A stretch of DNA of 64,000 bases from Streptomyces nigra (GCF_003074055.1 NZ_CP029043.1:434001-498000); one strand, 5' to 3'; counted from the stretch's first letter, positions 40,691 through 49,766 are shown. Notes: a model not told the origin generated them from the letters alone. Numbers and translations are program-made.

Positions 40691-41625
40691 CAGTCGGCCT
40701 CCCGGAAGGCGCGGACGAGGTAGGAGGCGATGACGCCGAACGCCAGCAGGAAGATGACGACGGCCAGCGCGGAGCCGTAGCCGAGCCGCAGGGACTGGAA
40801 GGCGGTCGAGTACATGTAGGTGCTCAGCAGTTCGGACGAGTGGTAGGGGCCGCCGCGGGTCAGCGACCACACGACGTCGAAGGAGCGCAGCGAGTCGATG
40901 ATGATGACGGACACGACGACCGCGTTGACGCTGCGCAGCTGGGGCAGGGTGACATGGCGGAAGCGCTGCCAGGCGCTCGCGCCGTCGACCTTGGCGGCCT
41001 CGTACAGGGCGGGGTCGATGCCCTTGAGCCCTGCGAGGTAGAGGACCATGACGTAGCCGATCTGCCGCCACAGCGCGGGCACGATGACCGCGTACAGGGC
41101 GGTGTCCTGGTCGGCGAGCCAGGCGTGCCGCAGGCTGCCGAGGCCGACCGATTCCAGCAGCTGGTTGAGGACGCCGTCGGGCTGGTAGACGGCCTGCCAG
41201 ACCAGCGCGGTGGCGACGAGCGAGAACACGACGGGCAGGAAGAGGGCGGCGCGGTAGAAGCCGACGCCGCGCCGCTCCTGCTGGAGGAGCAGGGCGGCGG
41301 CGAGCCCGAGGAGGGCGGAGAGGCCGCCGAACAGCACGAGCCACAGGACGGTGTGGCCGAGGGCGCCGCGGAAGACGTCGTCGGAGGCCATCTCGCGGAA
41401 GTTGTCCAGGCCGACGAACGTCGGCGCGGACACGCCGTCCCAGTCGGTCAGGGCGAGGTAGAAGCCCTGGACCGCGGGCCAGAACACCCAGACGGCCTCG
41501 GCGAGCAGCGGCACGAGGACGAAGGCGAGGACCAGCGGCGGGGTGCGCCGGGGGCCCCGGGCCCGGCCGCCACGGGACGGCGCCGGGACCGGGGGCTTGC
41601 GGTGGGGGGCGGTGAGGACGGCCAT
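40690..41625 (-). CDS. Sugar ABC transporter permease (MalF type)
   Basis: Predicted 311 aa. A basic Pro-rich N-terminus precedes six transmembrane segments. The EAA loop is A-L-Y-E-A-A-K-V-D-G-A-S-A-W-Q-R-F, then V-T-L-P-Q-L. It lies 4 bp from the binding-protein gene. As in most Streptomyces sugar importers there is no ATPase in the cluster; the shared MsiK protein presumably energises it (established for other Streptomyces importers, inferred here). Confidence 0.93.
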   Translation of the reverse strand: MAVLTAPHRKPPVPAPSRGGRARGPRRTPPLVLAFVLVPLLAEAVWVFWPAVQGFYLALTDWDGVSAPTFVGLDNFREMASDDVFRGALGHTVLWLVLFGGLSALLGLAAALLLQQERRGVGFYRAALFLPVVFSLVATALVWQAVYQPDGVLNQLLESVGLGSLRHAWLADQDTALYAVIVPALWRQIGYVMVLYLAGLKGIDPALYEAAKVDGASAWQRFRHVTLPQLRSVNAVVVSVIIIDSLRSFDVVWSLTRGGPYHSSELLSTYMYSTAFQSLRLGYGSALAVVIFLLAFGVIASYLVRAFREAD

Positions 41626-41628
41626 AGG

Positions 41629-42915
41629 TCAGGCCTTCCAGATCTTCTCGGCCTCGCGCTGCCAGTCGGTGAGGATGGAGTCGATCTCCTTGGGCTTGGC
41701 GAGGAACTTGGTCAGCGCGGTGTCGGCGGTGGGCTGGAGGGCGTCGCTGGAGTCGCGGTTGAAGAACTGCGTGATCTCGACCGCCTCCTCGATGTGCTTG
41801 CGGCCCTTCGTCACCAGCGGGGTGCCGGCGTCCTTGGCGTCGGGGTGGCAGGGCAGGACGGTGCCGGAGGAGCCCTTGATGTAGATCTCCTGCGCCTCGG
41901 CGGTGGCGAGGTAGCCGAGCAGGTCGAGCACGCCCTCGCGGCGGCCGGTGCGCGCGCTGGCGAAGTAGCCGTCGGTGGGGGCCTCTTCGGCGAGCGGCAC
42001 CTTGGGGTCGATGACGGGGAAACGGAAGAAGTCGATGTCGTCGAGGGCGTCCTTGGGGGCGGCGTCGGCGAAGAAGGTGCCGATGAGCATCATGCCGCTG
42101 CGGCCGTTGAGCAGCGCGGTGGTGGCGTCCTGGAAGGCGCCCGCGGTGCCGTTCGGGTCGAAGTACGGCAGCAGCTCGCGCCAGCGGTCGAAGACGCGGC
42201 GGACCTGGGGGTCGTCGAACCGGTGCTTGCCCGCGAGGAGTTCACGGTGGTACGCGGCGCCGTTGATGCGGATGTCGAGGTAGTCGAACCATGCGGAGGC
42301 CACCCATGCGGTGTTGCCGCCGGCGCCGAGGCCGATGGGGGCGACGCCCTTGCTCTTGAGCTTGTCGCACAGGTCGAGGAACTCGTCCCAGGTCTTCGGC
42401 TCGCTCACGCCCCACTTGGCGAAGTTGGACTTCCGGTAGAACATGCCCCACCAGTAGTAGGTGGTGGGGACGAAGACCTTCTTGCCGGAGCTCGCGGTGC
42501 ACAGGGAGTTCAGGGCCTTGGAGTAGCCCTTGAGTTCCGGCCCGTCCCAGAGCTCGCCGAGGTCGAGCAGCAGGTCCTTCTTGGCGTAGGCGTCCGCGAC
42601 GGAGCCGGGGTACCAGGTGTACACGTCCGGCGGGTTGGCGGAGGTGAGGTAGGTCGGCAGCTGGGTGCGGAAGGTCTCCGCGGCCACCGTGTTGAGGCTG
42701 ACGTCCCCGGACTTCTTCTTGCCGTAGGCGGCGACGATGTCCTCCATCGCCGCCTTGGCCTGGGGTGCGGAGAGGTTGGACTGGAGGGTGACCGCGCCCG
42801 AGGAGGAGTTCTTGGAGGACGAGGTCGAGGTGACGCAGCCGCTGAGCAGCGCGGCCGTCCCGGCGGCGCCGATCCCGGCGAGGAGTTGCCGTCGGCTGGG
42901 CTGGGGGTGGGTCAT
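41629..42915 (-). CDS. Sugar ABC transporter substrate-binding lipoprotein
   Basis: Predicted 428 aa from ATG 42915 behind GGGAGC. The N-terminus M-T-H-P-Q-P-S-R-R-Q-L-L-A-G-I-G has twin arginines, and L-L-S-G-C is a lipobox with Cys near residue 28. It is a family 1 extracellular solute-binding protein (P-P-D-V-Y-T-W-Y, W-W-G-M-F-Y-R-K-S-N-F). First gene of the alpha-galactoside operon, with an AT-rich promoter element about 100 bp upstream. Confidence 0.93.
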   Translation of the reverse strand: MTHPQPSRRQLLAGIGAAGTAALLSGCVTSTSSSKNSSSGAVTLQSNLSAPQAKAAMEDIVAAYGKKKSGDVSLNTVAAETFRTQLPTYLTSANPPDVYTWYPGSVADAYAKKDLLLDLGELWDGPELKGYSKALNSLCTASSGKKVFVPTTYYWWGMFYRKSNFAKWGVSEPKTWDEFLDLCDKLKSKGVAPIGLGAGGNTAWVASAWFDYLDIRINGAAYHRELLAGKHRFDDPQVRRVFDRWRELLPYFDPNGTAGAFQDATTALLNGRSGMMLIGTFFADAAPKDALDDIDFFRFPVIDPKVPLAEEAPTDGYFASARTGRREGVLDLLGYLATAEAQEIYIKGSSGTVLPCHPDAKDAGTPLVTKGRKHIEEAVEITQFFNRDSSDALQPTADTALTKFLAKPKEIDSILTDWQREAEKIWKA

Positions 42916-43011
42916 GGAGGGCTCCCTGTGGATCCGCGCGGGCGGGGCCGGCCTTCCTGAAGGCCGGGGGCCCGCTCGCGGCGGATCCAGGTTCGCGTGG
43001 CGCTTCCGCCA

Positions 43012-43034
43012 CGTCAAGAATAATTACTAATTTA
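43012..43034 (-). promoter_or_regulatory. Promoter with AT-rich operator, alpha-galactoside operon
   Basis: On the minus strand TAAATTAGTAATTA, three bases, then TTGACG (a -35). The AT block stands out in sequence of >70% G+C. An identical 14-mer with the same 3-bp spacing to TTGACA lies before the GH27 gene at 45346-45368. TTGACG is 97 bp before the binding-protein ATG. Confidence 0.75.
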
Positions 43035-43040
43035 TTTGAA

Positions 43041-43119
43041 CTGGGTCCGGCGAATGCCGCGCTTGGGCCCGGTGACTACGGGACCTGAGCCCGGTGGCCG
43101 CTCGGGCCGGGTCCGGTGA
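43041..43119. repeat. Tandem copies of the GH27 gene 3' end (about 22 bp)
   Basis: On the minus strand the GH27 gene ends CACCGGACCCGGCTCAAGTGA. Directly after it come CACCGGACCCGGCCCGAGCGG, CACCGGGCTCAGGTCCCGTAG, CACCGGGCCCAAGCGCGG and a partial CGGACCCAG. That is four to five units of 21-24 bp with falling similarity. No terminator hairpin of the usual kind is seen in this gap. Confidence 0.8.
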
Positions 43120-45240
43120 TCACTTGAGCCGGGTCCGGTGGACGAGCCCGTCCACGCCCCGGTACGCGACGTCCACCGCACCGTCCGCTCCCGCGACCGC
43201 TCCGAGCGCGCCCTCGAAGGCGGCGCTCGGGAACTCCTGCCGCTTCGTCCAGCCCTGCCAGGCGCCGTTCTCGTACCGCTGCTGCCAGAGCGTGTAGTCG
43301 CCGGCGCGCGCGTACAGCACCACCGCGTCCCCGGCGGCGACCAGTGTCGGGCTGCCGCTCACCGTGCCGCCGAGCGAGGACCACTCCGACCAGGCGCCCG
43401 AAGTGTCGCGCGACCGCGTCCAGATGTCGTCGGAGGGGGTGCGTACGACGACATGCACCCGGCCCTGGGCGTCGACGGCGGCGGAGGGCCGGCCGTAGGT
43501 CTCCCGGTCCCCGGGGGCACCCAGCGACGACCAGTCCGAGGCCGGCCCGCGCCGCACGATCCGCCCGTCCGCCCCGCGCGCGACGAGCATCCAGTGCCCG
43601 GGGTCGGTGAAGGCGACGGACGGCGCGTCCGTGACCCGGCCGCCGAGGCTGCGCCAGCCGCCCCAGCGCCCACCCTCGAACACCCGCCGGTACACCCGGG
43701 AGTCGGTGCCGCGCACGAACAGGTCGATCCGGCCGCCGGCCGAGGCGTACGCGGCGGGCTGCCCGAGGATCCGGCCGCCCGTGGGCCCGCCGAGGTCCCT
43801 GGGGCGCCCGGTGCCGTCACCGGGCACCTGCTTCAGGCTGCCGTCCGGCCCCCGGAAGAACGTGGTGAGCGTGTCCCCGGCGCGGACGACGGCCGGGCTC
43901 GCCGTCGCCCGTTCGCCGAGGCTCGCGCCCGGCAGCGTCTCCTCGCCGGTCAGCTTCAGGAACGCCGTGCCGTGCGCGGGGACCTCCACGGTGTACGACC
44001 CGGTGTGCGTGCCACGGTCGGCGCGGGCGCGCAGATCGCGGACCTTCACCGTCCCGCCGAGTGCGACGTCGGCGAAGTCCACCGTGCGGCGGACCGGTTG
44101 ATCGGAGCGGTTGAGCAGGACCACGGCCCGCTGTCCGCGTCCGGCGAGGTCCTTGCTGTAGACGTCGCCTGTGGAGTCGGAGGCCACCCGGACACCCTGG
44201 ACGGCGAGCGGATCCTGGTTGACGGCGATGATCTCCGGGTTGCGCAGCGTCCGGATCATCGACGGGGACAGGGTGCGCGGGTCGGAGCCGAGGACCAGCG
44301 GCGAGGACATCTCGGCCCACATCACGAACTGGGTGGTCGACTCCTCCTCGGTCAGCTCCAGGGAGCCGTCGGCCATGCGGCGCATCGGGATGAGGTAGTC
44401 GGGGTCGTTGTAGTGGCCGGGCCCCTGGGCCTCGGGGTGCCAGGCGTTGGCGTCCATGTTGCGCAGGACGTTGGGCCACTGACCGGGGCTGGGGGTGCCC
44501 CAGGCGATGTCGGTGCCGGTGCGCCAGGAGTCCGCGATGGTCGGCGCGTAGGCGTACGTGTTGTGCGCGTCCTGCTCGGGGGTGTGCGGCAGGCCCCAGT
44601 CGTCGGTGAGCGGGTTGCAGAGGTTGAGCAGCATCGTGCGGCCCGACTTGGCGACGGCGTCGCTGAATTCCTTGAAGGCGGGCCCCGGGTCGAGCTTCGC
44701 GCCGATGCCGCACAGGAAGTCGACCTTGATGGCGTCGACCTTCCAGTCGGCGAACTGCCGTGCGTCCTCGGTGTAGTGGCCGCGGCTGCCGAGCCCGCAG
44801 GTCTTCCCGCCGTCGTACTCTCCGGCATCGGTGTAGATGCCGGCCTTGAGGCCGCGCTTGTGCAGGTAGGAGACGAGGGCCGGGATGCCGGAGGGGAAGC
44901 GGTCGGGGTGGGCCGTCAACCGGCCCTGTGCGTCACGGGGGTTGTCGGCCTGCCAGCCGCCGTCCAGCCACACGATGTCGTAGCCGCTGTCCCGCAGACC
45001 GCTGCTGACGAGCTTGTCGGCGACCGCGCGGACCTCCTTCTCGGTGGGCGCGCCGAGCCCGTAGTAGGTGTTCCAGCCCATGTACGGCGTCGGCGCGAGA
45101 CCGCTGTCGTAGTAGGTGGGCGCACCTTGGTCCACGGTGGCTGCCGTGGTGGCGTTCACGGTGGTGTCCGCGGTGGCGGGTGGCGACGCGGAGGCGGTCA
45201 GGACCACGGCGATCGCGGTCGTCAGGGCGAATGAAGTCAC
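43120..45240 (-). CDS. Secreted GH27 alpha-galactosidase with a C-terminal propeller-lectin region
   Basis: Predicted 706 aa from GTG 45240, behind GGAGAGG. A signal peptide covers V-T-S-F-A-L-T-T-A-I-A-V-V-L-T to about A-T-A. The GH27 barrel has P-Y-M-G-W-N-T-Y-Y, W-L-D-G-G-W-Q, nucleophile D174 in I-K-V-D-F-L-C-G and the acid/base Asp region R-T-G-T-D-I-A-W, then P-G-H-Y-N-D-P-D. A C-terminal beta domain ends near residue 420, followed by about 280 residues with repeated W-x-x-L-G-G and R-G-x-D-G-x-I-x-x-R elements, a PLL/tachylectin-like propeller that could bind glycans. It degrades extracellular galactans for the importer. Transcribed alone. Confidence 0.9.
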   Translation of the reverse strand: MTSFALTTAIAVVLTASASPPATADTTVNATTAATVDQGAPTYYDSGLAPTPYMGWNTYYGLGAPTEKEVRAVADKLVSSGLRDSGYDIVWLDGGWQADNPRDAQGRLTAHPDRFPSGIPALVSYLHKRGLKAGIYTDAGEYDGGKTCGLGSRGHYTEDARQFADWKVDAIKVDFLCGIGAKLDPGPAFKEFSDAVAKSGRTMLLNLCNPLTDDWGLPHTPEQDAHNTYAYAPTIADSWRTGTDIAWGTPSPGQWPNVLRNMDANAWHPEAQGPGHYNDPDYLIPMRRMADGSLELTEEESTTQFVMWAEMSSPLVLGSDPRTLSPSMIRTLRNPEIIAVNQDPLAVQGVRVASDSTGDVYSKDLAGRGQRAVVLLNRSDQPVRRTVDFADVALGGTVKVRDLRARADRGTHTGSYTVEVPAHGTAFLKLTGEETLPGASLGERATASPAVVRAGDTLTTFFRGPDGSLKQVPGDGTGRPRDLGGPTGGRILGQPAAYASAGGRIDLFVRGTDSRVYRRVFEGGRWGGWRSLGGRVTDAPSVAFTDPGHWMLVARGADGRIVRRGPASDWSSLGAPGDRETYGRPSAAVDAQGRVHVVVRTPSDDIWTRSRDTSGAWSEWSSLGGTVSGSPTLVAAGDAVVLYARAGDYTLWQQRYENGAWQGWTKRQEFPSAAFEGALGAVAGADGAVDVAYRGVDGLVHRTRLK

Positions 45241-45345
45241 GTGCCTCTCCGGAGGGTTGGGAAGCAGGAGGGGTGTGACGCGGGCCGCTACGGGTGCCGG
45301 GGCCGTCGGCGTCACGGCGAAGACTGTGGCGCGCGGCCGGAACCG

Positions 45346-45368
45346 TGTCAATATTAATTACTAATTTA
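45346..45368 (-). promoter_or_regulatory. Promoter with AT-rich operator, GH27 gene
   Basis: On the minus strand TAAATTAGTAATTA, three bases, then TTGACA as -35, 106 bp before the GTG. The same 14-mer and spacing occur before the binding-protein operon. The intergenic region continues to 45541 and holds LacI-type sites of the divergent gene. Confidence 0.78.
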
Positions 45369-45429
45369 CAGAAACACGTATCCGCCCTGTCCGGACTCTT
45401 GACGGGCCGGGGTCCGGGGTGCAGGGTTT

Positions 45430-45488
45430 GGCAACGTTGTCAGAGCCTCTGGGAAGTCCAACACCGTCTGCTCCAGGCAACGTTGTCA
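45430..45488. promoter_or_regulatory. Twin LacI-type operators upstream of the GH2 gene
   Basis: GGCAACGTTGTCA occurs at 45430-45442 and again at 45476-45488, 46 bp apart. The core CAACGTTG is palindromic with the central CG typical of LacI/PurR-family operators. Both lie 54-112 bp before the GH2 start. No LacI gene is in the window. Confidence 0.72.
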
Positions 45489-45541
45489 ACAGTGTCTCGG
45501 GGCCGCCGGCCACGGGACCTTCCTGATCGGAGCCGTGCCCC

Positions 45542-48500
45542 ATGCCGGATCAGCCGTCCGTGCCGTCCCGCCGCACCGTCCTCGCCGCCGGATCGACGCT
45601 CCTCGCGGGCTTCGGGGCCGGCATGGGCCTCCCGACCGCCGCCGCGGCGGCGGGAACCGGCCACCCGCGCCCGGCCGCCGCCCAGGGCGAACTCGCCGCG
45701 TACCGGCCGGTGAAGGTGTCCTCCACCGACTACGCGCCCACCCCGGCCGAGTTCGCCGTGGACGGCCTGGACAGGGTGGGAGTGCGTGGCACCGGCTGGC
45801 GGGCCGCGGCCGGCGACCCGCAGTGGATCAGCGTCGACCTCCAGGCGCTGTGCGAGGTGGAGTCGGTGCGGCTCGTCTTCGAGGCGACCGTGGACGACCC
45901 GCCGTACGTCGACTCTCCGAACGGCAGCCCCCGCGACAACACCACGGGCCAGGAGATCCTCTCCAGCTGCGCGGTGGACTTCGCCGTCGAGACCTCCCGC
46001 GACGAGAAGACGTGGACGGCCGTGTACCGCACGGACTCCGGGCGGGGCGGGGCCGTCGCCATCGATCTGCCCGAGCCGGTCACCGCCCGCTGGGTGCGTC
46101 TGACCGTCCACAGGCGCTCCAACGCCAACCCGCTGGGCCTCAACGGCTTCCAGGTGTACGGCACCTGCCGCGACCGGCGCCCGGCCGTCACCGGCTGGAC
46201 CGACTGGGGCGTGCACCACGGCACTCCCCCGGCGCTGAAGCCGGCCGCCGACGGCACCGTGCCGCTGGAGTCCGGCTGGGATCTGACCATGGACGACTGG
46301 GCCGGCGCCGAGGGCGCCGAGCTGTCCCGCCCCGAGTTCGACACCAGCCGCTGGCTGCCCGCGACCGTGCCGGGCACCGTGCTGACCTCCCTGGTCGACC
46401 AGGGGCATCTGCCCGATCCGGTCGCCGGGTTCGCCAACCTGCACGTCCCGGAGGCTCTGTCCCGGCACTCCTGGTGGTACAGACGGCCGTTCCGGCTGCC
46501 GAAGGGCCTGGACACCGGCGCCGGACGGCACGTCTGGCTGGAGTTCGACGGGGTGAACCACAAGGCGGAGGTCTGGCTCGACGGGCACCGCGTGGGCGAG
46601 GTCGAGTTCCCCTTCGCCCGCGCCGCCTTCGATGTCACCGAACTCCTCGCCGACGGCGGTGAGCAGGCCCTCGCCGTGAAGATCACCCCGATGCCGTACC
46701 CGGGCAGCCCCGGCGACAAGGGTCCGGCCGGGCTGGCGTTCGTCGACGCCGGTGCCAATATGATGAACCGCAACTCACCGACGTATCTGGCCGCTTCGGG
46801 CTGGGACTGGATGCCGGCGGTGCGCGACCGGGCGGCCGGCCTGTGGAATCACGTACGGCTCCGCTCGACCGGCGCGGCCGTCCTCGGTGACGTCCGGGTG
46901 GACACGCGACTGCCCGATCTGCCCGACACCGGCACGGCCGAGCTGACGCTGGTCGTCCCGGTGCGCAACGCCGACTCCACCCCCCGCTCCGTCACCGTGC
47001 GGGCCGCCTTCGAGGGCGTGAGGCTGACCCGGACGGTCACCGTACCGGCGGGCGAGACGGCCGACGTCGTCTTCAGCCCGGCAGACCACCCGCAACTGCG
47101 GCTGCGCAACCCCGAGCTGTGGTGGCCCAACGGCTACGGCGAGCCGGCCCTGCACGACCTGACGCTCACCGCGACGGTCGGCGGCCGGGAGAGCGACCGG
47201 CGCACGACCCGGTTCGGCATACGCCAGTTCGGCTACGAGTACGACGTCCCGCTCACCTTCCAGTCGGGCAGCGACGCCTACGCGCAGACCGTCGAGTTCG
47301 CCCGGCAGAAAGCCCGTCATGTGCGGATCCGGTGCCGGACCCGGGCCACCCGGTGGGGTGCCTCGATATGGAACCTGTCGGTGATCGACAGCACCTCCCC
47401 CGGCACCGACCTCGCCCTGCACCGGGACGCCACCGCCTCCACCGTGGACGAGGACGCGCACAAGCCGGGCAACGTCACGGACGGCGACCCCAGGACGCGC
47501 TGGTCGTCGGCGTTCGAGGACGACCAGTGGATCGCGGTCGACCTGGGCGCCGAGGCGTCCTTCGACCGGGTCGTCGTCACCTGGGAGCAGGCGTACGCGA
47601 AGACGTACGACGTGCAGGTCTCCGACGACGGCGACACCTGGCGCGACGCCGCCTCCGTCGACAACACCGCGACACCGCTGCCGTTCCGCAGCTCGGGTTC
47701 GGCCGCGCTCCAGAGCGTGGAGTTCGAGCCGCGCACCGCACGGCACGTCCGGGTGCTGTGCCACAGCCGGGCCACCAGCTGGGGCGCGTCCATGTGGAGC
47801 CTGTCGGTGCTCGACAGCTCCTCCCCCGGCACCGACCTGGCCCTGCGGAAGGACGCCACCGCGTCGTCGGAGGAGGGCGGGGGCAGCACGGCCGCCAACG
47901 CCGTGGACGGCGATCCGAACACCCGCTGGTCGTCGGCGTACGAGGACGAGCAGTCCATCCAGGTCGACCTCGGCGCGTCGGTGCGGTTCGACCGGGTCGT
48001 CATCCTGTGGGAGCAGGCGTACGCGAAGACGTACACGGTCCAGGTCTCGGACGACGGCGAGCAGTGGACGGACGTGAAGTCCGTCGACAACTCCACGGTG
48101 CCGCTGAAGATCAGCGTCAACGGCGTCCGGGTGTTCTGCCGGGGCGGCAACTGGGGCTGGGACGAGCTGCTGCGCCGGATGCCGGCAGAGCGGATGGACG
48201 CGGCGGTGCGCATGCACCGCGACATGAACTTCACGATGATCCGCAACTGGCTGGGAAGCAGCAACCGCGAGGAGTTCTACGCCAGTTGCGATGAGCACGG
48301 GCTGCTGGTCTGGAACGACTTCCCCAACGCGTGGGCCATGGACCCGCCGGACCACGAGGCGTTCCTGAGCCTCGCGCAGGACACCGTGCGCCGCTATCGC
48401 TCGCACCCGAGCATCGTCGTGTGGTGCGGCGCCAACGAGGGCAATCCGCCCGGCCCGCTCGACGACGGGATGCGGGCGGCGGTCCGGGCGGAGGCACCCG

Positions 48501-49621
48501 AGCTGCTGTACCAGAACAACTCGGCGGGCGGCATCGTCACCGGCGGCGGCCCGTACGGCTGGGTGGAGCCCGAGCGGTACTTCTCCGCGAACACCTACGG
48601 CAGCGGGAACTTCGGCTTCCACACGGAGATCGGTATGCCGGTGCTGCCGACGGCGGCGACGATGCGCCGTCTGGTGGGCGACGAGCCTGAGTGGCCGGTC
48701 AAGGGCGCCTGGTACTACCACGACTGGAGCACCCGAGGGAATCAGGCGCCGCAGAACTACCGGGCGGCGATCGAGTCCCGGCTCGGTGAGGCGAAGGACC
48801 TCGACGACTTCTGCCGCAAGGCGCAGTTCGTCAACTACGAGAACTTCCGGGCCATGTTCGAGGCGTGGAACGCCCGCCTGTGGGACGACGCGAGCGCCCT
48901 GCTGCTGTGGATGTCGCATCCGGCCTGGTACAGCACGGTGTGGCAGACGTACGACTACGACTTCGACGTCAATGGCGCCTATTACGGCGTCCGCAAGGCG
49001 AGCGAGGCCGTGCATGTGCAGGCCGACCCGGTGAGCGGGCAGGTGCTCGCCGTCAACCACACGCCCCGCCGGATCAAGGGCGCCACGGTCGTCGCCACCC
49101 GTCACGACCTGACGGGCCGACGGCTGGGCGCCGAGCGGCGCGCCAAGGTGGACGTCGGCGCCTCCTCGACGGCACCCGCTCTCACCTCGGGCTGGACGGA
49201 CGACCTGCCCGACCTGCATCTGCTGCGTCTGCGGCTGCTGGACGCGCGTGGCGATCTGCTCGCCGAGAACACGTACTGGCGCTACCGCGAGCCCGCCCAT
49301 CTGCGCGCCCTGAACGAGGTCGCCCGGACCCGGGTCTCGGTGGAGGTCACCGGCACGGACCGCTCGGGCGGGCGGCACGGGCTGACGGCCCGGCTGCGCA
49401 ACCGGGGCACGACGGTCGCGGCCATGGTCCGCGTGTCGCTGCTGGACGGGAAGGGGCACCGGGTGCTGCCCACGCTGTACGGCGACAACTACCTGTGGCT
49501 GCTGCCCGGCGAGTCCCGGTCGGTCACGCTCGAGTGGCCCGCGTCCGCCCTGGGCTCCGGCAGGCCGGTCGTGCACGTGGAGGGCCACAACGTCCCGGCG
49601 GCCACCACGAGCGGACGATGA
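45542..49621 (+). CDS. Large secreted GH2 enzyme with inserted discoidin domains
   Basis: Predicted 1359 aa. The N-terminus P-S-R-R-T-V-L-A-A-G-S-T-L-L-A is a Tat-type signal. An F5/8 type C module spans about 60-220; the GH2 sugar-binding domain (D-D-W-A-G-A-E-G-A-E, W-W-Y-R-R-P-F) about 240-420; the Ig-like domain to about 560. Two F5/8 C-like units of about 140 aa each (D-G-D-P-R-T-R-W-S-S-A and D-G-D-P-N-T-R-W-S-S-A) are inserted before the TIM barrel, which resumes at N-G-V-R-V-F-C-R-G-G-N-W-G with the acid/base region W-C-G-A-N-E-G-N and N-E. This architecture resembles exo-beta-D-glucosaminidase/mannosidase-type GH2 proteins. Actual substrate is unknown. One unbroken frame. Confidence 0.87.
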   Translation: MPDQPSVPSRRTVLAAGSTLLAGFGAGMGLPTAAAAAGTGHPRPAAAQGELAAYRPVKVSSTDYAPTPAEFAVDGLDRVGVRGTGWRAAAGDPQWISVDLQALCEVESVRLVFEATVDDPPYVDSPNGSPRDNTTGQEILSSCAVDFAVETSRDEKTWTAVYRTDSGRGGAVAIDLPEPVTARWVRLTVHRRSNANPLGLNGFQVYGTCRDRRPAVTGWTDWGVHHGTPPALKPAADGTVPLESGWDLTMDDWAGAEGAELSRPEFDTSRWLPATVPGTVLTSLVDQGHLPDPVAGFANLHVPEALSRHSWWYRRPFRLPKGLDTGAGRHVWLEFDGVNHKAEVWLDGHRVGEVEFPFARAAFDVTELLADGGEQALAVKITPMPYPGSPGDKGPAGLAFVDAGANMMNRNSPTYLAASGWDWMPAVRDRAAGLWNHVRLRSTGAAVLGDVRVDTRLPDLPDTGTAELTLVVPVRNADSTPRSVTVRAAFEGVRLTRTVTVPAGETADVVFSPADHPQLRLRNPELWWPNGYGEPALHDLTLTATVGGRESDRRTTRFGIRQFGYEYDVPLTFQSGSDAYAQTVEFARQKARHVRIRCRTRATRWGASIWNLSVIDSTSPGTDLALHRDATASTVDEDAHKPGNVTDGDPRTRWSSAFEDDQWIAVDLGAEASFDRVVVTWEQAYAKTYDVQVSDDGDTWRDAASVDNTATPLPFRSSGSAALQSVEFEPRTARHVRVLCHSRATSWGASMWSLSVLDSSSPGTDLALRKDATASSEEGGGSTAANAVDGDPNTRWSSAYEDEQSIQVDLGASVRFDRVVILWEQAYAKTYTVQVSDDGEQWTDVKSVDNSTVPLKISVNGVRVFCRGGNWGWDELLRRMPAERMDAAVRMHRDMNFTMIRNWLGSSNREEFYASCDEHGLLVWNDFPNAWAMDPPDHEAFLSLAQDTVRRYRSHPSIVVWCGANEGNPPGPLDDGMRAAVRAEAPELLYQNNSAGGIVTGGGPYGWVEPERYFSANTYGSGNFGFHTEIGMPVLPTAATMRRLVGDEPEWPVKGAWYYHDWSTRGNQAPQNYRAAIESRLGEAKDLDDFCRKAQFVNYENFRAMFEAWNARLWDDASALLLWMSHPAWYSTVWQTYDYDFDVNGAYYGVRKASEAVHVQADPVSGQVLAVNHTPRRIKGATVVATRHDLTGRRLGAERRAKVDVGASSTAPALTSGWTDDLPDLHLLRLRLLDARGDLLAENTYWRYREPAHLRALNEVARTRVSVEVTGTDRSGGRHGLTARLRNRGTTVAAMVRVSLLDGKGHRVLPTLYGDNYLWLLPGESRSVTLEWPASALGSGRPVVHVEGHNVPAATTSGR

Positions 49622-49766
49622 GAGAGAACCGCGGCGGACATTCAGAAACGGCGTCGCTGAATGCGATGAAAAGGATGCGTTGGACGCGAGAATCGGGCAG
49701 GAGCACAGTGAACACGTCCCTCACCAGGACGGAACCACCCCGACTGCACCCCGTGGAGACCCCTCG

